From Pleomorphomonas sp. JP5 (lineage in GTDB: Bacteria > Pseudomonadota > Alphaproteobacteria > Rhizobiales > Pleomorphomonadaceae): a stretch of DNA of 64,000 nt. The notes under the pieces were generated by a model that saw only the letters and a list, made by a program, of their open reading frames with translations, did no database searches and had not been told where the DNA came from. The translations under genes were made by a program, and so were the position numbers. Every line of letters begins with the position of its first letter. The stretch's first letter is position 1. The stretch is taken from positions 186,001 to 250,000 of the forward strand of contig NZ_JAMDLI010000021.1 in NCBI RefSeq assembly GCF_023721815.1. Reading direction: 5' to 3'. Below are positions 26,603 through 36,318 of the stretch, piece by piece.

Positions 26603-27460
26603 TCAACCGGCGTCCGAAAAGGGGTCTAGCGCCTTACCATACCGATGCTGGTCCCAAAGGGCGAGGATGGCGGCAGCGGTTTCCTCGATCGATCGACGCG
26701 TGACGTCGATCATCGGCCAGCCATGCTCGGTACACAGACGCTTTGAGTAGAGGATTTCCTGAGCGATCGATGCCTTGTCGACATAAGTCGAGTTCTGGTT
26801 TTGATCGGCAAGGGCCAGCAGTCGGTTCTGCCGGACATGCATGATGCGCTCGGCTGTGGCTATGAGGCAAACCACAAGCGGCCGCCGTGCCGCGACGACC
26901 TTATTGGCGATGGGTATGCCTGGCACCAAAGGCACGTTGGCGGTGCGTATGCCACGGTTTGCGAGATAGATTGACGTCGGTGTTTTCGACGTGCGGCTGA
27001 TGCCGATCAGGATGACATCGGTTTCCTCGATGTCATCGGGCAATGCGCCGTCATCGTGGGCCAGAGTGAAGTTCAGGGCATCGATACGCTTGAAATAATC
27101 GGCATCCATGGCGTGCTGGGCGCCGGCCTTGCCGATCGCCTGCACATTGAAGAAAGAACGGAACACGTCGAACACAGGGCGCAGCACATCGATGCAGGGA
27201 ATGGCCGCTGCCTGACATGCTTCCTCAAGGCGAACAGCGAGATCCTGCTGCACCAGCGTATAAAGAACGATGCCCGGAGCCGCCTCGATGTCGGCAATGA
27301 CTCTTTCTATGTGTCGTACCGATCGGACCAACGGATAGATGTGTTCGATCGCCACCATCGATTCATATTGGGCGGTAGCCGCCCGACCGACGGCAAGCAG
27401 CGTCTCGCCCGTGGAATCGGAGACGAGATGGATATGGAAATAGGTTTGGCCCCGCTTCAT
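26603..27460 (-). CDS. PPSR-family pyruvate phosphate dikinase regulatory kinase/phosphorylase (DUF299)
   Basis: Encodes 285 residues. Members reversibly phosphorylate pyruvate phosphate dikinase or PEP synthase, using ADP for inactivation and phosphate for activation. The N-terminal FHIHLVSDSTGETLLAVGRA and the P-loop-like ILIGISRTSKTPTSIYLANRG (about 148-168) are diagnostic, with the C-terminal DVTRRSIEETAAAIL. It is the gene immediately left of the putative replication origin; in Caulobacter and Rickettsia I recall the corresponding gene, called RP001, in that same place beside hemE. Confidence 0.9.
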   Translation of the reverse strand: MKRGQTYFHIHLVSDSTGETLLAVGRAATAQYESMVAIEHIYPLVRSVRHIERVIADIEAAPGIVLYTLVQQDLAVRLEEACQAAAIPCIDVLRPVFDVFRSFFNVQAIGKAGAQHAMDADYFKRIDALNFTLAHDDGALPDDIEETDVILIGISRTSKTPTSIYLANRGIRTANVPLVPGIPIANKVVAARRPLVVCLIATAERIMHVRQNRLLALADQNQNSTYVDKASIAQEILYSKRLCTEHGWPMIDVTRRSIEETAAAILALWDQHRYGKALDPFSDAG

Positions 27461-27734
27461 GGCCTGCGTACTCCGAAAGACGGAGGCGCAGCATCTCAGA
27501 TGCCAGGATGCTTGGCGAGTTCTTTTTTGTCTTCTTCGATCAATGGCTTGAACGCCTTCGGTCAGCTTCTATCCACAGTGCGACACCCGCTTCGTGGATG
27601 AGCGTGAACAAAAAGGCTCCCCACGGCAGCTTCCATCGACCCCTGTGGGTAAGTCGCCAAACCATCAACAGGCAGGCGAAAAACACCTCTCTCCGGCCGC
27701 CCCTGTGGGTGCTGTGCAAAAGCGAAGCCGGTGC

Positions 27735-27750
27735 TTAATGGTTCATTAAC
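27735..27750 (+). promoter_or_regulatory. CtrA box in the putative origin
   Basis: TTAATGGTTCATTAAC is an exact match to the CtrA consensus TTAA-N7-TTAAC. It sits among the DnaA-box-like sites, where CtrA binding would compete with initiation as known for Caulobacter. Confidence 0.6.
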
Positions 27751-27769
27751 TTTTAGACGGTCATCCCCA

Positions 27770-27784
27770 TTAACCATTCGTTAG
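27770..27784 (+). promoter_or_regulatory. Second CtrA-like site in the putative origin
   Basis: TTAACCATTCGTTAG fits TTAA-N7-TTAR with one departure in the last base of the second half. Its first half extends to TTAACCAT, the fuller CtrA half-site. The sequence CCATTCGTTA recurs at 27801-27810, leading into another TTAA. Confidence 0.45.
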
Positions 27785-27961
27785 GACTTGCGGCATTCCG
27801 CCATTCGTTAATGTTTTCCACAAAAGCCACAGGCAACCATCTTATGCGCTGGCGATGGGATGCGGCGATGCTCTCTCGTTGGTTCGGATTGTGGAGAGAC
27901 GACAATCCCTGCTATCCCTCGCCAATAAAAAAAGAAAGTCTCTTCAAATAGGATTCTTAAC

Positions 27962-29029
27962 TTGGAAACGGCCGACCGTGGGATGAATGGCAAGACGACT
28001 GGCAACCGTCGTCTCCTGAGAGTTCTCGATGGCGAGCGGCTGTGGCCGCCTCCGGTCTGGATGATGCGGCAAGCCGGCCGCTATCTCCCTGAGTATCGGG
28101 CGACACGTGCCAAAGCGGGTTCCTTCCTCGATCTTTGCTATGCGCCCAAACTTGCTACCGAGGTGACGCTCCAACCCATTCGGCGTTTTGGCTTCGATGC
28201 AGCCATCCTGTTTTCAGACATCCTCGTGCTGCCGCATGCGCTTGGTCAGAAAGTCTGGTTCGTCGAAGGGGAAGGGCCAAGGCTTGAGCCTGTCGACCTG
28301 TCGCGCCTAGTCCTTGAGCCGGATCGCCTGCTCCCAAGGCTCGAGCCGGTCATCGAGACGGTATCACGCATCCGCGCCGAGCTCTCCGAGGAGACGGCTC
28401 TGCTCGGCTTTTGCGGAGCTCCCTGGACGCTCATCACGTACATGATTGCGGGACGTGGCACACCGGACCAGATGCCGGCGCGGCGGGCAGTGCTCGCGGA
28501 CCCGGCGGGTATCGATCGTCTGGTCGATATTCTGGTAGGTGCTTCCATCGATTATCTGACGGCGCAGCTTCGTGCCGGCGCCGATGCAGTCCAGATTTTC
28601 GATACCTGGGCGGGGGCGCTCGACGATACGGGATTTAGGCGCCTGGTGATCGAGCCGACGAAGCGGATTGTCGCTGGTGTGCGAGAGCGAGTCCCTGGAG
28701 CGCGGATGATCGGCTTTCCGAAGGGAGCGGGTGGTCATCTTCCTGCCTACGTTCGGGAGACGGGGGTCGACGCTGTCGGTATCGACTGGCAGGCTTCGCT
28801 CGATTTCGTGCGGGATGCCGTGCAGCCGCTAACGGCTGTACAGGGGAATCTCGATCCGTTGCATCTGGTCGTTGGTGGGGAAGCGCTCGACGCCTCGGTG
28901 GACAAGATCCTCGATCGCTTGGGTGATGGCCGGCTGATCTTCAATCTCGGCCATGGCATCACGCCGGATGGCTCGATCGACAACGTTTCACGCATGGTGG
29001 CGCGCGTTCGTACTGCGGGGAGAAGGTGA
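27962..29029 (+). CDS. hemE: Uroporphyrinogen decarboxylase
   Basis: Encodes 355 residues from TTG 27962 (AGGA 8 bases upstream); ATG 27983 gives a product seven residues shorter and is also possible. HemE converts uroporphyrinogen III to coproporphyrinogen III in heme synthesis. The family signatures [17 protein letters not shown] and [16 protein letters not shown] are visible, with [17 protein letters not shown] between them and [10 protein letters not shown] at the C-terminus. It is the first gene right of the putative origin. hemJ overlaps its stop. Confidence 0.95.
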   Translation: METADRGMNGKTTGNRRLLRVLDGERLWPPPVWMMRQAGRYLPEYRATRAKAGSFLDLCYAPKLATEVTLQPIRRFGFDAAILFSDILVLPHALGQKVWFVEGEGPRLEPVDLSRLVLEPDRLLPRLEPVIETVSRIRAELSEETALLGFCGAPWTLITYMIAGRGTPDQMPARRAVLADPAGIDRLVDILVGASIDYLTAQLRAGADAVQIFDTWAGALDDTGFRRLVIEPTKRIVAGVRERVPGARMIGFPKGAGGHLPAYVRETGVDAVGIDWQASLDFVRDAVQPLTAVQGNLDPLHLVVGGEALDASVDKILDRLGDGRLIFNLGHGITPDGSIDNVSRMVARVRTAGRR

Positions 29030-29463
29030 TGGGTCTGGCCTACGATTGGATCAAGATCGGTCACCTGTTCTCGGTGATCGCGTGGATGGCCGGCATCTTC
29101 TATTTGCCGCGGCTCTTCGTCTATCACGCCGATGCAGTGATCGGATCTGTGCAATCGGAAACCTTCAAGGTGATGGAGCGTCGACTCTTCCGCGGTATCA
29201 TGCGGCCGGCGATGTATGGCACCTGGGGCTTTGGGCTTTGGCTCGGTCTGAAAGGGGGATGGTTTTCAGGCGTCAGTTGGCTCTGGCTTAAAGGTCTCCT
29301 GGTTCTCGCCTTGACCGTGTACCACTATCAGCTCGATGCTTGGCGCAAGGCGTTCGAGCTCGACGCCAATCGGCACAACTCGCGTTTTTTCCGGATGATG
29401 AACGAGCTGCCGACTGTCCTTCTCCTGGGCATTCTGGTGCTGGTGGTGCTGAAGCCGCTCTAG
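29029..29463 (+). CDS. hemJ: Protoporphyrinogen IX oxidase HemJ
   Basis: Encodes 144 residues from ATG 29029, with GGAG 7 bases upstream; it overlaps the hemE TGA (TGATG). HemJ is the membrane-bound oxidase of heme synthesis in bacteria lacking HemG and HemY. Four hydrophobic helices are predicted. The conserved His in IKIGHLFSVIAWMAGIFYLPRLFVYH and the RPAMYGTWGFGLWL stretch are family hallmarks, with NELPTVLLLGILVLVVLKP at the end. Coupling with hemE supports a heme role. Confidence 0.92.
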   Translation: MGLAYDWIKIGHLFSVIAWMAGIFYLPRLFVYHADAVIGSVQSETFKVMERRLFRGIMRPAMYGTWGFGLWLGLKGGWFSGVSWLWLKGLLVLALTVYHYQLDAWRKAFELDANRHNSRFFRMMNELPTVLLLGILVLVVLKPL

Positions 29464-29646
29464 CTCTGAACAGTCCCATAGACCGGCTGCCGTCTTGCCG
29501 CGCCGGACGGAACAGGGTATAGCGAACTCGTCCCTCACTTCGCGGGCAGGCGTCTTCCGGACGAGGAGGTTCGGAAAGGTTCTCCCGCGGCGGTTCCCCA
29601 CCGTCGCCGCCAGCTCGCGTCTTTCGGAAAAGATTGTCGATGCGTA

Positions 29647-29670
29647 CCCCCGGTTGGGGCGTTTTTTGTT
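29647..29670 (+). terminator. Intrinsic terminator-like element in the rho leader
   Basis: A short 4-bp GC stem (CCCC at 29648-29651, GGGG at 29656-29659, loop GGTT) is followed by CGTTTTTTG, an intrinsic-terminator pattern, 43 bp before the rho ATG. The 29464-29712 gap holds no gene. It may end the hemE-hemJ transcript or attenuate rho. Confidence 0.5.
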
Positions 29671-29712
29671 TTCGACTTCGATTCCAATTTCCAGCCAAGA
29701 GATGCCGTATCC

Positions 29713-30978
29713 ATGTCGGAGATGAAGCTCCAGGATCTCAAGAAGAAGACCCCCACCGAACTTCTGGCCGTTGCGGAAGAAGTCGAGGTGGAGAATGCCT
29801 CGACCATGCGCAAGCAGGAGCTTCTGTTTGCCATTTTGAAGCAGCTTGCCGAACAAGAGGTCGATATCATCGGCGAGGGCGTCGTCGAGGTGCTGCAGGA
29901 CGGTTTTGGTTTCCTGCGTTCTCCCGATGCCAACTATCTGCCCGGTCCGGACGATATCTACATCTCCCCGGCTCAGATTCGTCGCTTTTCGCTCAGGACC
30001 GGCGATACCGTCGAGGGGCAGATCAGGAGCCCCAAGGAAGGCGAGCGTTATTTTGCGCTGCTCAAGGTCAACACGGTCAACTTCGAGGATCCGGAGAAGG
30101 CGCGCCATAAGGTGCACTTCGACAATCTGACGCCGCTCTACCCGGACGAGCGCTTCCGTATGGAAGTCGAGGGCGTACCCTCGAAAGACTTCTCGGCGCG
30201 CGTCATCGATATCGTGGCGCCGCTCGGCAAGGGCCAGCGCGCCTTGATCGTGGCGCCGCCGCGCACCGGCAAGACGGTGCTGCTCCAGAATATCGCGCAT
30301 TCGATCACCACCAATCACCCGGAATGCTATCTGATCGTTTTGTTGATCGACGAGCGACCGGAAGAAGTGACGGACATGCAGCGCTCGGTGCGCGGCGAGG
30401 TGGTCTCTTCCACCTTTGACGAACCGGCGACGCGCCACGTCCAGGTCGCGGAAATGGTCATCGAGAAGGCGAAGCGTCTGGTTGAGCATGGCCGTGACGT
30501 CGTCATTCTTCTCGACTCGATCACTCGTCTCGGCCGTGCCTACAACACGGTGGTGCCGTCTTCCGGCAAGGTGTTGACCGGTGGTGTCGATGCCAACGCG
30601 CTGCAACGGCCCAAGCGCTTCTTCGGTGCCGCGCGCAATATCGAGCAGGGTGGTTCGTTGACCATTATCGCCACGGCGCTGATCGATACCGGCAGCCGCA
30701 TGGACGAGGTGATCTTCGAAGAGTTCAAGGGCACCGGTAACTCGGAAATCATCCTGGATCGGAAGATCTCCGATAAGCGTGTGTTCCCGGCGATCGACAT
30801 TCAGCGCTCCGGCACCCGCAAGGAAGATCTTCTGGTGGCTCCGGACAAGCTCAAGAAGACATTCGTCCTCCGCCGCATTCTCAACCCGATGGGAACCACC
30901 GACGCCACCGAGTTCCTGTTGGACAAGCTGCGGCAGACACGGACCAACGGCGATTTCTTCGATTCCATGAACACGTGA
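29713..30978 (+). CDS. rho: Transcription termination factor Rho
   Basis: Encodes 421 residues. The hexameric helicase ends transcription at Rho-dependent sites. The N-terminal helix bundle is followed by the cold-shock-like RNA-binding fold with [23 protein letters not shown]. The ATPase domain has Walker [18 protein letters not shown], Walker [18 protein letters not shown], and the Q/R-loop region with [21 protein letters not shown]. The end [19 protein letters not shown] is typical. Short relative to long linker-containing Rho proteins of actinobacteria, as normal for Proteobacteria. rho lies beside the origin in many alphaproteobacteria. Confidence 0.97.
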   Translation: MSEMKLQDLKKKTPTELLAVAEEVEVENASTMRKQELLFAILKQLAEQEVDIIGEGVVEVLQDGFGFLRSPDANYLPGPDDIYISPAQIRRFSLRTGDTVEGQIRSPKEGERYFALLKVNTVNFEDPEKARHKVHFDNLTPLYPDERFRMEVEGVPSKDFSARVIDIVAPLGKGQRALIVAPPRTGKTVLLQNIAHSITTNHPECYLIVLLIDERPEEVTDMQRSVRGEVVSSTFDEPATRHVQVAEMVIEKAKRLVEHGRDVVILLDSITRLGRAYNTVVPSSGKVLTGGVDANALQRPKRFFGAARNIEQGGSLTIIATALIDTGSRMDEVIFEEFKGTGNSEIILDRKISDKRVFPAIDIQRSGTRKEDLLVAPDKLKKTFVLRRILNPMGTTDATEFLLDKLRQTRTNGDFFDSMNT

Positions 30979-30989
30979 CCGATTACCGG

Positions 30990-31005
30990 TGTTTCACGTG
31001 AATCA
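30990..31005. promoter_or_regulatory. parS: parS-like ParB binding site 1
   Basis: TGTTTCACGTGAATCA matches the 16-bp parS palindrome TGTTTCACGTGAAACA at 15 of 16 positions. It lies 11 bp after the rho stop, about 3 kb from the putative origin and 4.4 kb from parA. Confidence 0.8.
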
Positions 31006-31050
31006 GTGGACGGTCATCGATTCGTTCCCGTTTCAATTTTGATGATATCG

Positions 31051-31075
31051 AGGGCCCCATTGGGGCCCTTGTCAT
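31051..31075 (+). terminator. Intrinsic terminator downstream of rho
   Basis: AGGGCCCC (31051-31058) and GGGGCCCT (31062-31069) form a perfect 8-bp GC-rich stem with a 3-base loop, followed by TTGTCATTTT. It should end the rho transcript. Confidence 0.75.
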
Positions 31076-31098
31076 TTTGAGCGCACCTTCCAAAACTT

Positions 31099-31122
31099 CC
31101 GCTTCAGTACTGTTTGAAGCGG
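31099..31122 (+). repeat. Inverted repeat in the mnmE leader
   Basis: CCGCTTCA (31099-31106) and TGAAGCGG (31115-31122) form a perfect 8-bp inverted repeat with an 8-base spacer, ending 25 bp before the mnmE start. No T-run follows. It may be an operator or a leader hairpin. Confidence 0.35.
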
Positions 31123-31147
31123 ATAGGGGCCCACGGAGGATTGAATC

Positions 31148-32443
31148 GTGATCGACACGATTTTCGCTTTGTCGTCGGGAGCGCCACCGAGTGGTGTTGC
31201 CGTGGTTCGTGTGTCCGGACCCAGCGTTCGATTCGCCCTCGAAACAACGATCGGCCGCTTGCCTGTACCCCGGCGCCTTGAGCTGAGAACTATCGGCGGC
31301 GAGGGGGATCCTATTGATCACGGTCTGGTGGCGTTCTTTCCCGCACCGAGCAGTTTTACCGGAGAGGATGTTGCCGAGTATCACCTGCATGGCGGTCGCG
31401 CTGTGTTGTCAGCCTTCCTTGAGCTTCTTGGAGGTCTTCCCGGGCTGAGACTGGCGGAAGCGGGGGAGTTTACGCGCCGCGCCTTTGAAAACGACCGACT
31501 CGACCTGACGGAAGCCGAAGGGCTCGCCGATCTCATTGCCGCTGAAACCGACGCTCAGAGGCGACAGGCTCTGCGCCTGGCAGGAGGGGCGTTTCGACAG
31601 AAGGCGGAAGATTGGCGTCGGCGGCTCATAGAGCTTCGCGCCCATGTCGAAGCTGATCTTGACTTCTCAGATGAGGAAGATGTTCCCGCTGATGTCTCGA
31701 GTGGCGTTGTGTCGGCCATTGCCAGGCTGCGAGCGGAACTCGAACGCGAACTGTTGGCCGGGAAGCGAGGGGAACGCATTCGCGACGGCCTGGAGGTTGT
31801 GGTGCTCGGCCCACCCAATGCGGGCAAGTCCAGCCTCATCAACGCGCTTGCCGAACGCGATGTCGCCATCGTCACGGATATTCCGGGCACCACCCGAGAT
31901 CTTCTGGAGGTTCGCCTTGATCTGGACGGCTACGCCGTGACCTTGGTCGACACGGCCGGTCTTCGCGAGGGCGGTGACGTCATCGAAGTCGAGGGGATGC
32001 GTCGAGGCAGGGCTCGGGCGGCGTCGGCCGATATCGTTCTATGGCTGGACGAGAACGATGATACTCCGCCGGAGGAGGTGGCGTCGATTGGGTGCCAGGT
32101 GATTGGTGTCAGGACGAAGGCTGACTTGGCCCCGATGGGAAAGGTCGAGCAGTCCGTTTCCATCCACGATCGGGCATCACTCGATCGGCTTCTCCATCGG
32201 CTGGCTCTTGAGGCCTCCAGCCGGCTCGGGGGTGAGGCTCCCCTGGTTAGCCGCGCCCGGCAACGGCAGTGTCTGGAACAGGCCGAGGCGGCGCTGCGAG
32301 AGGCTGAGCGCTTGGACCTACCAGCGGAGGTGATAGCCGATCAGCTTCGACGGGCAGGGGACGCGCTTGGTCGGCTATCGGGTCGCATCGACGTGGAAGA
32401 TGTGCTCGGGTCAATATTCTCGACTTTTTGCATCGGAAAATAA
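31148..32443 (+). CDS. mnmE: tRNA modification GTPase MnmE (TrmE)
   Basis: Encodes 431 residues from GTG 31148 (CGGAGGA 8 bases upstream). MnmE works with MnmG to install the carboxymethylaminomethyl or aminomethyl group at U34 of certain tRNAs. The N-terminal folate-binding domain begins DTIFALSSGAPPSGVAVVRVSGP. The embedded G domain has GPPNAGKSSLINAL, DIPGTTRD and VDTAGLRE. The C-terminus ends FCIGK, containing the functionally required Cys of the C(I/L/V)GK motif. It sits between two parS sites, with mnmG 378 bp downstream. Confidence 0.96.
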   Translation: MIDTIFALSSGAPPSGVAVVRVSGPSVRFALETTIGRLPVPRRLELRTIGGEGDPIDHGLVAFFPAPSSFTGEDVAEYHLHGGRAVLSAFLELLGGLPGLRLAEAGEFTRRAFENDRLDLTEAEGLADLIAAETDAQRRQALRLAGGAFRQKAEDWRRRLIELRAHVEADLDFSDEEDVPADVSSGVVSAIARLRAELERELLAGKRGERIRDGLEVVVLGPPNAGKSSLINALAERDVAIVTDIPGTTRDLLEVRLDLDGYAVTLVDTAGLREGGDVIEVEGMRRGRARAASADIVLWLDENDDTPPEEVASIGCQVIGVRTKADLAPMGKVEQSVSIHDRASLDRLLHRLALEASSRLGGEAPLVSRARQRQCLEQAEAALREAERLDLPAEVIADQLRRAGDALGRLSGRIDVEDVLGSIFSTFCIGK

Positions 32444-32497
32444 CCGATTCCTATCCGAAACGATTCCTTAGGACCGGACGGAGTTGCCGCAGTGAAC

Positions 32498-32525
32498 TTG
32501 CGCCGTCCGCTGGTCGGGTTATACA
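32498..32525 (+). promoter_or_regulatory. Candidate promoter of mnmG
   Basis: TTGCGC (32498-32503) and TATACA (32520-32525) are spaced by 16 bp in an otherwise GC-rich stretch. The perfect parS begins 11 bp after the -10, so bound ParB could affect transcription. Confidence 0.35.
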
Positions 32526-32535
32526 TAATTAACGG

Positions 32536-32551
32536 TGTTTCACGTGAAACA
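32536..32551. promoter_or_regulatory. parS: parS ParB binding site 2 (perfect)
   Basis: TGTTTCACGTGAAACA is the exact 16-bp palindromic parS consensus. It is about 4.6 kb from the putative origin and 2.9 kb upstream of parA, the normal range for a ParABS centromere. Confidence 0.92.
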
Positions 32552-32552
32552 C

Positions 32553-32570
32553 TCCACAGCCTGTGGAAAA
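32553..32570. repeat. Inverted repeat with DnaA-box-like end next to parS
   Basis: TCCACAG (32553-32559) and CTGTGGA (32561-32567) form a perfect inverted repeat around one base. The reverse strand of 32562-32570 reads TTTTCCACA, 8/9 to the DnaA box. It begins 2 bp after the perfect parS. Confidence 0.5.
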
Positions 32571-32821
32571 CCTTTCGGATTCGCCTCCGATCCGAATTAG
32601 GGAATCGGGCCTTACCGGGTGAAGTCTAGGCGAGAATGACCGGAAAACAGCGCTTTCGGCTTTGACCTCGCGACCTCATTTGCCCTATGAAGGCCCACCT
32701 GACCTCTCCGCATCGACGCGAAGGCTTTGGGAAAGAGGGCTGGATAACGATCGGAGCCTGATGGCGACTGACGATCGAGCCATTCGAGCAAACAGCGAAA
32801 CTTGCAGATATCGGAACGACG

Positions 32822-34702
32822 GTGGGCGATCTGGAACGCTTCGACGTAATTGTTATTGGTGGTGGCCACGCAGGCGTCGAGGCCGCGCACGCTGCTGCGC
32901 GTAGCGGGGCCCGGGCGGCGCTGGTCACGCATCGCTTCTCGACCATTGGTGCGATGTCTTGCAATCCTGCGATTGGAGGGCTCGGAAAGGGGCATCTTGT
33001 TCGTGAAGTGGATGCACTTGACGGCTTGATGGGGCGAGTTGCAGACGCCGCCGGCATCCAGTTTCGCCTGCTCAATCGTCGGAAGGGGCCAGCGGTGCGC
33101 GGGCCGCGCGCTCAAGCCGACCGCAAACTCTACAAAGCGGCAATGCAGGCCGAGATCGCCTCAGCCGCCAATCTCTCGGTCATCGAAGGCGAAGCGGATG
33201 ACATAGAGATCTCGAGCGGGCGGGTCGCGGCTGTCGTCATGGCTGACGGTCGCCGATTGGCTTGCGGCGCTGTCGTTCTGACTACCGGCACCTTTCTGTC
33301 TGGCCTTATTCATCTCGGCCCCAAAACGACGCCTGCCGGGCGTATCGGCGAGCAGCCGGCGATGGGGCTGTCGCGAACGCTTGCGCGGCTTGGGCTGAGG
33401 CTGGGCCGGCTCAAGACAGGGACGCCGCCCCGTCTCGACCGCCATTCGATCGATTATGCGTCCCTGGAGGCTCAACCGGGCGACGACAGTCCTGAACCGT
33501 TCTCAACGCTCACATCGGCGATCGAGCAGCCGCAGGTGGCCTGCCACATTACCCGGACGGTTGAGGCAACGCACCGCGTGATCCGGGACAACGTTCATCG
33601 GTCGCCGATGTACTCCGGCCAGATCGGCAGTCGTGGTCCGCGTTACTGCCCGTCGATCGAGGACAAGATCGTCCGCTTTGGCGACCGCGATGGTCATCAG
33701 ATCTTCCTGGAGCCGGAAGGGCTCGACAGCGACCTCGTTTACCCAAACGGCATCTCGACGTCTTTGCCAGAGGACGTTCAGGACGCCATCATTGCGTCCA
33801 TTCCCGGGTTGGAGCGTGCTCGTATCGTCCAGTACGGCTATGCCATTGAGTACGACCACATCGATCCTCGGGAACTGCAGCCGACACTGGAGGCCAAAAA
33901 GCTAACCGGTCTGTTCCTCGCCGGTCAGATCAACGGTACAACGGGCTACGAAGAAGCCGCGGCCCAGGGCCTGGTTGCCGGTCTCAACGCGGCCCGGCGG
34001 GCAGGCGGAGCTGATGGTGTCGTTTTCGATCGTGCGGAGGCCTACCTGGGCGTGATGATCGACGACCTCGTGACGAAGGGTGTGAACGAGCCCTATCGCA
34101 TGTTCACCTCTCGCGCCGAGTACCGGCTGTCGCTCAGGGCTGACAACGCCGACCAGCGACTGACGGCGAAGGGGGGGGAGCTTGGAGTCGTGGGGGCGAT
34201 GCGCGCCACCGCGTTCTCGACGAAGATGTCGGCGCTTGAAGCGGCTCGACAGTTGGCCGTCTCGCTGTCCTTAAGCCCACGTGAGGGCGAGGAGCACGGT
34301 CTTTCGCTCAATCAGGACGGCGTCCGAAGGACCGCCTACGAGCTTCTGTCCTATCCGGACATGTCGCTGGCGCGTCTCGCTGGCATCTGGCCCGAGCTTG
34401 GTCGTTTCGACGGCGTGACGACTACGGCGCTTGAAACCGAGGCGCTCTATGCCGTCTACCTCAATCGGCAGGAGGCCGACATAGCGGCCTTTCGGCGAGA
34501 TGAGGCGCGCGCGTTACCGGCCGACTTCGATTATCGCGCGGTAACAGGGCTTTCAAACGAGGTCCGGCAGAGGCTGGAGACCGTGAGGCCGACCACTCTC
34601 GGTCAGGCCGGCCGGATAGATGGTGTGACGCCGGCCAGCTTGACGCTGCTTCTTGCCCATCTGCGCAAACTCGCCACACGACAGAAAGGGGAGGCTGCCT
34701 GA
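32822..34702 (+). CDS. mnmG: tRNA uridine-5-carboxymethylaminomethyl(34) synthesis enzyme MnmG (GidA)
   Basis: Encodes 626 residues from GTG 32822. FAD-dependent partner of MnmE. The N-terminal dinucleotide motif is [20 protein letters not shown]. The two GidA signatures are present: [15 protein letters not shown] and [41 protein letters not shown] near residue 45 is also diagnostic. The C-terminal helical domain that binds MnmE is complete. rsmG starts at the last base of the stop codon, suggesting one transcript mnmG-rsmG-parA. Confidence 0.96.
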   Translation: MGDLERFDVIVIGGGHAGVEAAHAAARSGARAALVTHRFSTIGAMSCNPAIGGLGKGHLVREVDALDGLMGRVADAAGIQFRLLNRRKGPAVRGPRAQADRKLYKAAMQAEIASAANLSVIEGEADDIEISSGRVAAVVMADGRRLACGAVVLTTGTFLSGLIHLGPKTTPAGRIGEQPAMGLSRTLARLGLRLGRLKTGTPPRLDRHSIDYASLEAQPGDDSPEPFSTLTSAIEQPQVACHITRTVEATHRVIRDNVHRSPMYSGQIGSRGPRYCPSIEDKIVRFGDRDGHQIFLEPEGLDSDLVYPNGISTSLPEDVQDAIIASIPGLERARIVQYGYAIEYDHIDPRELQPTLEAKKLTGLFLAGQINGTTGYEEAAAQGLVAGLNAARRAGGADGVVFDRAEAYLGVMIDDLVTKGVNEPYRMFTSRAEYRLSLRADNADQRLTAKGGELGVVGAMRATAFSTKMSALEAARQLAVSLSLSPREGEEHGLSLNQDGVRRTAYELLSYPDMSLARLAGIWPELGRFDGVTTTALETEALYAVYLNRQEADIAAFRRDEARALPADFDYRAVTGLSNEVRQRLETVRPTTLGQAGRIDGVTPASLTLLLAHLRKLATRQKGEAA

Positions 34703-35402
34703 TGGCCGGCAAGGCAGCAGACATGATTGACGTCGCCAACGATCTCGATGCCGTGCGCGCCATTGTGCCGCTGGACGAGGCCATGGAAAAGCGTCTCGTC
34801 GCCTACGTGGATCTCGTTCGCAAATGGCAACCCGTCAAGAATCTGGTTGCCCCGTCAACGCTTCCCGACATCTGGCGGCGGCATGTCGCGGATGGGGCGC
34901 AGGCTTTCGCTGCACTGCCAAAGGCCAGGCGTTGGCTGGATCTCGGTTCCGGCGCAGGATTCCCGGGGCTCGTGACGGCCATCCTGTTGGCAGACGTTGA
35001 AGGCGCGTCGGTGACGCTCGTCGAGTCCAACGGGCGCAAGGCGGCCTTCCTTCAGGCTGTCGCTCGCGAGCTTAGGCTACCGGCGAAGATCGTTTCGGAG
35101 CGTATCGAGTCGCTTCCGGAACGACTACCGGCCGAAGAGATTCGATTCGATGCCGTTTCAGCTCGGGCTCTCGCCTCGCTCGATCGCCTCCTCGACTATG
35201 CCGAACCCTGGCTGGGCGCCGGAGCCACGGGTGTTTTCCACAAGGGACAGGATTTTGCCGCCGAGCACAGGCAAGCGGCTCTCTCGTGGAGCTTCGATCT
35301 GGTAGAACTGAAGAGCCGGATCGAAGCCGACAGTCGCATCATTCTCGTCGATCATGTCCGCCGGCTTCCGACTGCCGGTCTTCCAGAACAGGATGCCCGC
35401 CG

Positions 35403-35406
<4 letters not shown>
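34702..35406 (+). CDS. rsmG: 16S rRNA (guanine527-N7)-methyltransferase RsmG (GidB)
   Basis: Encodes 234 residues. SAM-dependent methylation of G527 in 16S rRNA. The SAM-binding motif I is WLDLGSGAGFPGLVTAI, with TLVESNGRKAAFLQAVARELRL and AVSARALASLDRLLDYA following, as usual. Starts by touching the mnmG stop and overlaps parA by 4 bp. The gidA-gidB-parA-parB order is characteristic of origin-proximal regions. Length is at the upper end of normal. Confidence 0.94.
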
Positions 35407-36236
<830 letters not shown>

Positions 36237-36318
36237 GGTGTTGCAAACTCAGGAAATCAGGACTTAGGGCCTCATCGGTCCGTCGGAACCCGAGGCGGAA
36301 GAAAGTGAAGGAAAAATC

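Larger units (their letters stand above)
27461..27961. other. oriC: Putative chromosomal replication origin (oriC)
   Basis: This 501-bp gap without a gene separates divergent PPSR and hemE genes. DnaA-box-like 9-mers (consensus TTATCCACA) occur at 27569-27577 (CTATCCACA, 8/9), 27644-27652 (reverse, TTACCCACA, 8/9), 27713-27721 (reverse, 7/9), 27814-27822 (TTTTCCACA, 8/9) and 27890-27898 (reverse, 7/9); a 7/9 match is at 27593-27601. An 11-mer CCCCTGTGGGT recurs exactly 60 bp apart (27640 and 27700). CtrA-like sites lie at 27735-27750 and 27770-27784. An A-rich tract at 27922-27960 could be the unwinding element. Gene orientation diverges from here on both sides. The location beside hemE matches the Caulobacter origin. 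Confidence 0.8.
32444..32821 (+). other. mnmE-mnmG intergenic region
   Basis: A 378-bp gap without a gene. It holds a candidate promoter (32498-32525), a perfect parS (32536-32551) and a TCCACAG/CTGTGGA inverted repeat with a DnaA-box-like end (32553-32570). From about 32600 to the mnmG start I see no further clear element. Confidence 0.6.
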
